Below are positions 59,579 through 64,000 of a stretch of DNA of 64,000 nt, one piece after another (the first letter of the stretch is position 1; the number at the start of each line of letters is the position of its first letter). Below the pieces are notes generated by a model. The model saw nothing but the letters and a program-made list of their open reading frames with translations, was not told the DNA's origin and did no database searches. Origin of the DNA: Candidatus Poribacteria bacterium (GTDB lineage Bacteria > Poribacteria > WGA-4E > WGA-3G). The stretch is from assembly GCA_009839745.1 (NCBI GenBank), contig VXPE01000036.1:68763-132762 (forward strand), read 5' to 3'. Both the position numbers and the translations under genes were made by a program.

Positions 59579-60325
59579 ATGAATCAGGAGCTGATTGACC
59601 AGATTCGGAGAATTGTGGAGAGGGTCCTGCAAGAGCAAACATCAGGCTCTACGCAAACCACACACGAAAAACGACTGCTCGCTATTTTTAGCGCAACACA
59701 GCTTGCGTTGGATGAACCCATCCAGCAACTTCAGACGTGCCAACAACATGGATGGGAAATTACAATAATTCTGTCCGATCTTGCAACCAAAGTTGCAAAC
59801 CTCGAACCGATTTATGCCGCATTTGGTGAAGATAACGTTTTGCAAGAGAATGCTCTCAGCGATATAATAACTTTTGCGGAAACGTATCCACAAATTGTGC
59901 TCCCTGTCTTCTCATATCCGATGGCTGCGAAACTTGCGTTAAGGTTAGTGGACACGCCGTGTACCTATCTGGTGTTTGAAGCCCTCTCTAAGGGGAAAAA
60001 GGTTATCGCAGCCGCTGACGCACTTCATCAGAATGAAGTTTCCGTAAAAATAGGTACTATTTTCAGTAGACTTGAAGACGATTATGTAAACGCTTTGTCC
60101 GAATTAGGCGTTCAATTGGTACCAACGACCCAAATCGCCGAGTCGGTCGTAGAGAGCGTGAGTGGTTCGCGTGTTGCTGTGGAAAAAACTTTAATTAGCG
60201 CAACGACTATTTTAAATCTGGATGCGAATGTGCGAGAATTAGTTTATTCAAACCCAGCGATTATCACACCACTTGCCCGTGAGCAGGCGAAAAAAAGAGG
60301 TATTGAACTGATACCTAAAAATTGA
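59579..60325 (+). CDS. BMC-associated flavoprotein with encapsulation-type N-terminus
   Basis: The 248-residue protein starts with an amphipathic helix (residues 3-19, E-L-I-D-Q-I-R-R-I-V-E-R-V-L-Q) and a Ser/Thr linker, the usual signal for loading into a microcompartment. The rest resembles the flavoprotein (PF02441-like) family often found in BMC loci: L-L-A-I-F-S-A-T-Q near residue 32, V-L-P-V-F-S-Y-P-M-A-A-K-L-A in the middle and I-I-T-P-L-A-R-E-Q-A-K-K near the end. The reaction is not established in such loci. It is the last gene of the cluster. Confidence 0.8.
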   Translation: MNQELIDQIRRIVERVLQEQTSGSTQTTHEKRLLAIFSATQLALDEPIQQLQTCQQHGWEITIILSDLATKVANLEPIYAAFGEDNVLQENALSDIITFAETYPQIVLPVFSYPMAAKLALRLVDTPCTYLVFEALSKGKKVIAAADALHQNEVSVKIGTIFSRLEDDYVNALSELGVQLVPTTQIAESVVESVSGSRVAVEKTLISATTILNLDANVRELVYSNPAIITPLAREQAKKRGIELIPKN

Positions 60326-60343
60326 GAAGACGTTGATTAACGC

Positions 60344-60372
60344 TTGACAATTCTTAAGGAAAATTGTATCAT
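60344..60372 (+). promoter_or_regulatory. Promoter for the SR-rich secreted protein
   Basis: TTGACA (60344-60349) and TATCAT (60367-60372) with a 17-base spacer, about 125 bases before the ATG. Confidence 0.75.
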
Positions 60373-60494
60373 TTTTATGACAATTTGATTAAGATCGCCT
60401 AACTTTAGATACTCACGCGTCACCGCACTCGGTGGGTAGTAGAAGCCTATTGACAATGCCAAATCAAGGACATGAACATAGGAGGAGGATTCTC

Positions 60495-62117
60495 ATGAAG
60501 ACCCGTATTTCTATTTTAAGCGCAGTCTGCCTCATCAGTTGCTTTGCAATTGCTGGGTTGTTAGTGCCTGCCGTTGCGGATTACGATTATTACGCGGATC
60601 GATTGAGTCGAGAGCACCGCGTTGCAAATGATGTCGATGAATGGATAGAACGTGGGAATGCAACAATTACTGCGAGTCCGCGTTTTGAAGATGGCGTTCG
60701 ACTCACGGCTTGGGCAAACGCTGCCGAGAACGCAAATAATTATGAATTCGCGATCGCCAGTGCGGTATACCTCTTTGAAATCCCAACAGGGACACAGTAT
60801 ATTGAAATTTTGGTGCGGTATCGAGGGGAACCCCATCGCCTGGAGATTGAAGACTACGAAGAACCGATCGCCGGACGCGTTTGGATTCGTAATATCCAAC
60901 GCGAGGCGACGCGTCGCGGCTATCATGACGAGAATGCTAAAGAGACACGCTACGGGGACACCTTCGTCCTACGCGCAAAAAATCGTTCTGAATTAATTAA
61001 GATTCCTGCGGCGGGTCACGTCAAAAATGGCTGGATGGAACTGCATATCGTCGCAGAGGGTGGCGAACAGGTTGACGTAGAGCATCTTGAAGTATCTACG
61101 TATCGGAGACAACCGAAGGTTAAAGTGATTCAGCGGTATACACCGACCTATCGTTGGCGTCCGTGGCACCGTTACACCTACCTCTATTTTTACGATGGTC
61201 CCATCTATTACGCGACGGACTACGACTACTATCTCCGATGGAGCTATCCGATCTACGATCACCACTATCTCTCAATCCGTTCGTATTATGGTGGGTATCT
61301 TGGACGTTACCGTAGGTATCATTCAGGTGCGTACTACCGCGGTTATTCACCGTATTATGGTTCTTACCATGGTCACTATGGTCGCTATCGTGGAACACCG
61401 AAGGTCTATCAGCGACGGACGCGTTTAAATCGGTGGAGTGCAGAGCATGAAACAGCGCGTCGGCAGTACAGTCGTAGCCGATTGACTGCGACCAGTCGTC
61501 AAGGTGAGCGGACAACAGTTAGGAGAAACATCCGCACCACGCTTGAAAACCATCGGAGGCAGACACCCGCGACAACGGAACGGATGGCGCGCCAATCAAT
61601 TATTTTGGAGAAACAGCGCTCGCGTGCCTCTGCCCCAACACTCCAGCGGAGCAGTGTCCGGCGAAGCACATACTCTGGTGCACTTAGCAAGCAGCGACGT
61701 TATACGGGTGGAACAGCACAGGGTGTGAGCAGCTATAGAAGTTCCGTAGAGAGGCAGCGAACGACACCGCTTTATAGACGTTCGACCTCTTCTTCAACCC
61801 GGTCATTCTCATCTGGGACGAGTAATGATTCGCGTTCAAAGTATAGGAGTTCAACGTCAAGTTCAAGTTCGACGCGCTCACGTTCAAGTGTAAGCCGTTC
61901 AACTGAGAGGTCTCGTATCAGTCGTTCAAGTTCGACATCAAGTTCGAGTTCGACGCGCTCACGTTCAAGTGTAAGCCGTTCATCTTCTTCTTCCACAAAG
62001 TCTCGGACCCGCCCGACAACATCAAGTTCGAGCTCATCGCGTAGTAGCTCCAGCAATAGAAATGATGACGATGACAACCGGAGTCGGACAACGGAACGGA
62101 CGAAACGGAGACGTTAA
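60495..62117 (+). CDS. Secreted protein with Tyr-rich segment and Ser/Arg-rich tail
   Basis: The 540-residue product starts M-K-T-R-I-S-I-L with a signal peptide (cut after A-V-A). Residues about 30-190 form a folded beta-rich domain. Then come a Tyr/Gly/Arg-rich part (Y-Y-G-G-Y-L-G-R-Y, about 215-300) and a low-complexity tail of some 180 residues dominated by Ser and Arg (S-S-S-T-R-S-R-S-S-V-S-R-S), like eukaryotic SR domains, ending T-K-R-R-R. A DNA unit containing GACGCGCTCACGTTCAAGTG is repeated exactly in the tail (61871 and 61951). AGGAGGA precedes the ATG at 60495. Its role could be matrix or surface assembly; this is a guess. Confidence 0.82.
   Translation: MKTRISILSAVCLISCFAIAGLLVPAVADYDYYADRLSREHRVANDVDEWIERGNATITASPRFEDGVRLTAWANAAENANNYEFAIASAVYLFEIPTGTQYIEILVRYRGEPHRLEIEDYEEPIAGRVWIRNIQREATRRGYHDENAKETRYGDTFVLRAKNRSELIKIPAAGHVKNGWMELHIVAEGGEQVDVEHLEVSTYRRQPKVKVIQRYTPTYRWRPWHRYTYLYFYDGPIYYATDYDYYLRWSYPIYDHHYLSIRSYYGGYLGRYRRYHSGAYYRGYSPYYGSYHGHYGRYRGTPKVYQRRTRLNRWSAEHETARRQYSRSRLTATSRQGERTTVRRNIRTTLENHRRQTPATTERMARQSIILEKQRSRASAPTLQRSSVRRSTYSGALSKQRRYTGGTAQGVSSYRSSVERQRTTPLYRRSTSSSTRSFSSGTSNDSRSKYRSSTSSSSSTRSRSSVSRSTERSRISRSSSTSSSSSTRSRSSVSRSSSSSTKSRTRPTTSSSSSSRSSSSNRNDDDDNRSRTTERTKRRR
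61866..61983. repeat. Direct repeat coding for the Ser/Arg tail
   Basis: About 36 bases containing TTCGACGCGCTCACGTTCAAG and GTGTAAGCCGTTCA occur twice, 80 bases apart, in the same reading frame. Such repeats can expand or contract by slippage. Confidence 0.7.
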
Positions 62118-62182
62118 TACGTTTATTAGAGGTATCACAGGCTTTGCGCGGCTTTTTAGGTGCGTAAAGCCTTCATATTCAG

Positions 62183-62746
62183 ATGCGATTTTTGCTAATT
62201 ACATCCCTACTGTTGTTGAGCCTCCACGCCAGTTTCGCACAGGAAGCTGAAAACGGTTCATACACCGAACAACAATCCCCTGAAGTGGTGGAAGAGGAGG
62301 AACTCGTTTCACCGATTGGGGCTATGATACGCTCTGCCATACTCCCGGGATGGGGACAATTTTATAGCCGTGGTTACATCCGCGGTAGCCTCACTGTTCT
62401 TGGAATAAGCGGTTCTGTTGTCGGTGCCTTGTTGGCGCAGCAATCCTTTATGAATCGTTACAATGCCTACGCCGAGTACGCCAGTTTGTACCCTAATGAC
62501 GATCAAGGTGTGTTTGCGAAGTATGAATTTGCGAATCAACGTTACAAACTGCGGACGTTTTTTATGTATACGGGTATCGGTATCTGGGTTTACAGTCTTA
62601 TCGATTCTTATGTTGGTGCCAATTTTTACAATGCGACTACATTAATTCAATCTATTGAGCAGGATGCACAGGATATTGAAAAATTGGGGATTGAGGTCGG
62701 GGCAACCCCATCACGTCTTTATTTGGGTATTGTTAAAACCTTTTAA
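62183..62746 (+). CDS. DUF5683-family membrane protein with signal peptide
   Basis: The 187-residue product starts M-R-F-L-L-I-T-S-L-L-L-L with a signal peptide cut after S-F-A. A motif typical of DUF5683 follows: S-A-I-L-P-G-W-G-Q-F-Y-S-R-G-Y-I-R-G-S-L, then two hydrophobic helices (about residues 72-90 and 127-146), the second ending S-L-I-D-S-Y-V-G-A. Members are small membrane proteins of unknown function in many Gram-negative phyla. It lies 65 bases after the SR-rich gene and 21 before the next lipoprotein gene. Confidence 0.82.
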   Translation: MRFLLITSLLLLSLHASFAQEAENGSYTEQQSPEVVEEEELVSPIGAMIRSAILPGWGQFYSRGYIRGSLTVLGISGSVVGALLAQQSFMNRYNAYAEYASLYPNDDQGVFAKYEFANQRYKLRTFFMYTGIGIWVYSLIDSYVGANFYNATTLIQSIEQDAQDIEKLGIEVGATPSRLYLGIVKTF

Positions 62747-62767
62747 AATTAAGGAGGGTACTTAACT

Positions 62768-63328
62768 ATGTTCAGGATTTTTGCCAAAGGGATTGGCGTA
62801 CTCATCTTACTCATAGGTTTTATGGGGTGTGGGGACGCTGACAAGGTCGGTCAGGTGCCGCCTGAAGAACTCCTTCAAATCAATAAAATCTTAGATCAAT
62901 GGCGGCAAGGTTACGAAACGGAAGATGTCAACTCTTACATTACCACTTTTTGGGAAGAGGGTTTCCTGTATGTCTCTGATATGGGAACAGACGGGGACAA
63001 AACAGATGATTTAGAGTTTGATGACATTCGACAGGAACGGGATGCCGCGACTCGGGTCTTTGAGAAGTTTCAGGATATTGAGATAGAACTCTCTGTTCCA
63101 CCAGAGATTACTATGAATCAGGATGGCAACCAAGCGGAAGTCCGGAATCACTATAGAATCCAACTTTTCATATCCGATGGTCATTCGCTTGAGGGTGGAT
63201 TTAGTGGTGTATATGCTGAAGGTGATAACCTTTTTATCTTTGAAAAGCGAAACAATGAATGGCGTATAGTTGAATGGCATGACGAAGCCTTTAACGAAGA
63301 AGAAATTCGTATTGCCAACAATCTATAG
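62768..63328 (+). CDS. Lipoprotein with NTF2-like (SnoaL-type) domain
   Basis: The 186-residue product has a lipoprotein signal (hydrophobic core, then F-M-G-C at residues 18-21). The mature part looks like a cone-shaped NTF2-like domain: L-D-Q-W-R-Q-G-Y-E-T-E-D-V-N-S-Y-I-T-T-F near the start and V-Y-A-E-G-D-N-L-F-I-F-E-K-R-N-N-E-W-R-I-V at the end. AAGGAGGG precedes the ATG. NTF2-like domains bind or convert small molecules, but no catalytic residues can be picked here. Confidence 0.82.
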   Translation: MFRIFAKGIGVLILLIGFMGCGDADKVGQVPPEELLQINKILDQWRQGYETEDVNSYITTFWEEGFLYVSDMGTDGDKTDDLEFDDIRQERDAATRVFEKFQDIEIELSVPPEITMNQDGNQAEVRNHYRIQLFISDGHSLEGGFSGVYAEGDNLFIFEKRNNEWRIVEWHDEAFNEEEIRIANNL

Positions 63329-63387
63329 GTTTGAGAATAGGAGGGGCAATTTCCAGCCCAAACCTTGGGCAGGGATACCGCAGGTTC

Positions 63388-64000
63388 ATGCCGCAGCAGG
63401 AGGAACATCTCCGAGATTATCTTCACCTCATTCGAAAGCATGATTTCACACTTTGTCTGAGCGTCTTGTTGGTATTAGGAACCGCCCTGATTGTTTCACT
63501 CCGTTTGCCTAAAACGTATGCCGCCTCCACTTTAATGTTACTTGTCCAACCCAATACAACGTCCGCCTTGCCTTCAACGAATCTGTTTCAAAGCGTCCTC
63601 TCTGGCGGTGTTGATCGGCGGGAAATGGAGACAATCAGTGCTCGATTTTCCACAGAATCAATGCTAAAAACGGCAATCGAAAACCTGGAAGAGAATGGCG
63701 ATGTTGAAGGGGCTTCTCTCCTTCCGCCGGTAGGTAAACTCAAACGGATGCTGCAGGCGCAGCTGAATCCGGACTCCGACTATATCAATCTTTCGATTGC
63801 TTTGACCGAGGCGGAGGGTGGGGAACGCAATGCTGCGCTCCTTGTTAACCAACTCGTAGAGGACATGAAAACATTGAGGCGTGGAGATGAAGAAACAAAA
63901 CTTAAAAGACGGATGGAATTTCTTGAAAGTAAACGACGAGAAATTCAGATCGAAATCGAGAAAGATTTAGACGTTCTCCTCCGATTTGCTCGCCAGAATG
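63388..64000 (+). CDS. Wzz/chain-length-determinant-type protein, N-terminal part (cut by window end)
   Basis: The open frame from the ATG at 63388 runs 204 codons to the window edge. It starts with a polar segment containing H-L-R-D-Y-L-H-L-I-R-K-H, followed by a membrane helix (about residues 25-44) and P-K-T-Y-A-A-S-T-L-M-L-L-V-Q-P, the pattern of polysaccharide co-polymerases (Wzz/GumC/ExoP). A long helical part follows (L-V-N-Q-L-V-E-D-M, E-S-K-R-R-E-I-Q-I-E-I-E-K). These inner-membrane proteins set the chain length of exported polysaccharide. An exopolysaccharide locus probably continues beyond the window. Confidence 0.82.
   Translation, partial: MPQQEEHLRDYLHLIRKHDFTLCLSVLLVLGTALIVSLRLPKTYAASTLMLLVQPNTTSALPSTNLFQSVLSGGVDRREMETISARFSTESMLKTAIENLEENGDVEGASLLPPVGKLKRMLQAQLNPDSDYINLSIALTEAEGGERNAALLVNQLVEDMKTLRRGDEETKLKRRMEFLESKRREIQIEIEKDLDVLLRFARQN

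Overview
The window looks like a piece of a Gram-negative bacterial chromosome of roughly balanced base composition, most probably from the candidate phylum Poribacteria or a close relative (inference; no rRNA or other marker gene is present). The reasons are the mix of contents: many TPR proteins, Gfo/Idh/MocA oxidoreductases with sugar-isomerase partners, a phytanoyl-CoA dioxygenase-like enzyme, a polytopic DUF6785-like membrane protein, an SR-rich secreted protein and a small bacterial-microcompartment (BMC) locus, together with outer-membrane barrels and lipoproteins. No tRNA, rRNA or CRISPR array was seen.

Layout. 0-16.3 kb: the tail of an unknown gene, a 1570-residue TPR protein, a class V aminotransferase, then a minus-strand block with guaA, an OmpA-family lipoprotein and a DUF4398-like lipoprotein, the classic rng-rplU-rpmA cluster, and a PorX-like response regulator/phosphoesterase with a histidine kinase upstream. 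16.5-24.4 kb: a HAD hydrolase, a TIGR01777 epimerase-like protein, a PLP aminotransferase, MoeB/ThiF with a conserved partner, a broken PIN toxin gene, and a sulfite/nitrite reductase fused to a TusA-like domain. 24.5-36.5 kb: carbohydrate and general metabolism (two Gfo/Idh/MocA enzymes, a sugar isomerase, PhyH, an SDR, SRAP, a dehydrogenase E1 alpha subunit, the DUF6785-like protein) and two TPR proteins.

36.5-43.3 kb is an accessory, partly A+T-rich island: a pair of small conserved genes, an Fn3 protein, a single-chain restriction-modification-specificity protein, a nucleotidyltransferase-HEPN fusion and a coupled VWA protein. Two 152-bp MITE-like elements (29819 and 37081), in opposite orientation and each flanked by a short target-site duplication, lie in and beside this part.

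43.3-52.6 kb: an alcohol dehydrogenase and a squalene-cyclase-repeat protein, then a minus-strand envelope redox/metal locus: Cys-rich secreted protein, outer-membrane barrel with an in-frame UGA in a C-x-x-UGA motif (candidate selenoprotein), His-rich metal-type protein, FMN-binding protein, a c-type haem/porin fusion, and a secreted double-VWA protein. This locus is the best candidate for something undescribed.

52.6-64 kb: a strongly promoted, highly structured non-coding region, a DNA methyltransferase remnant with an internal deletion, msrP, a membrane-anchored peptidase, a metallophosphoesterase, a TPR protein, the BMC mini-cluster (shell protein, PduL, flavoprotein), a Tyr- and Ser/Arg-rich secreted protein, a DUF5683 protein, an NTF2-like lipoprotein and the start of a Wzz-type chain-length protein. 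Several families of short dispersed intergenic repeats occur throughout.
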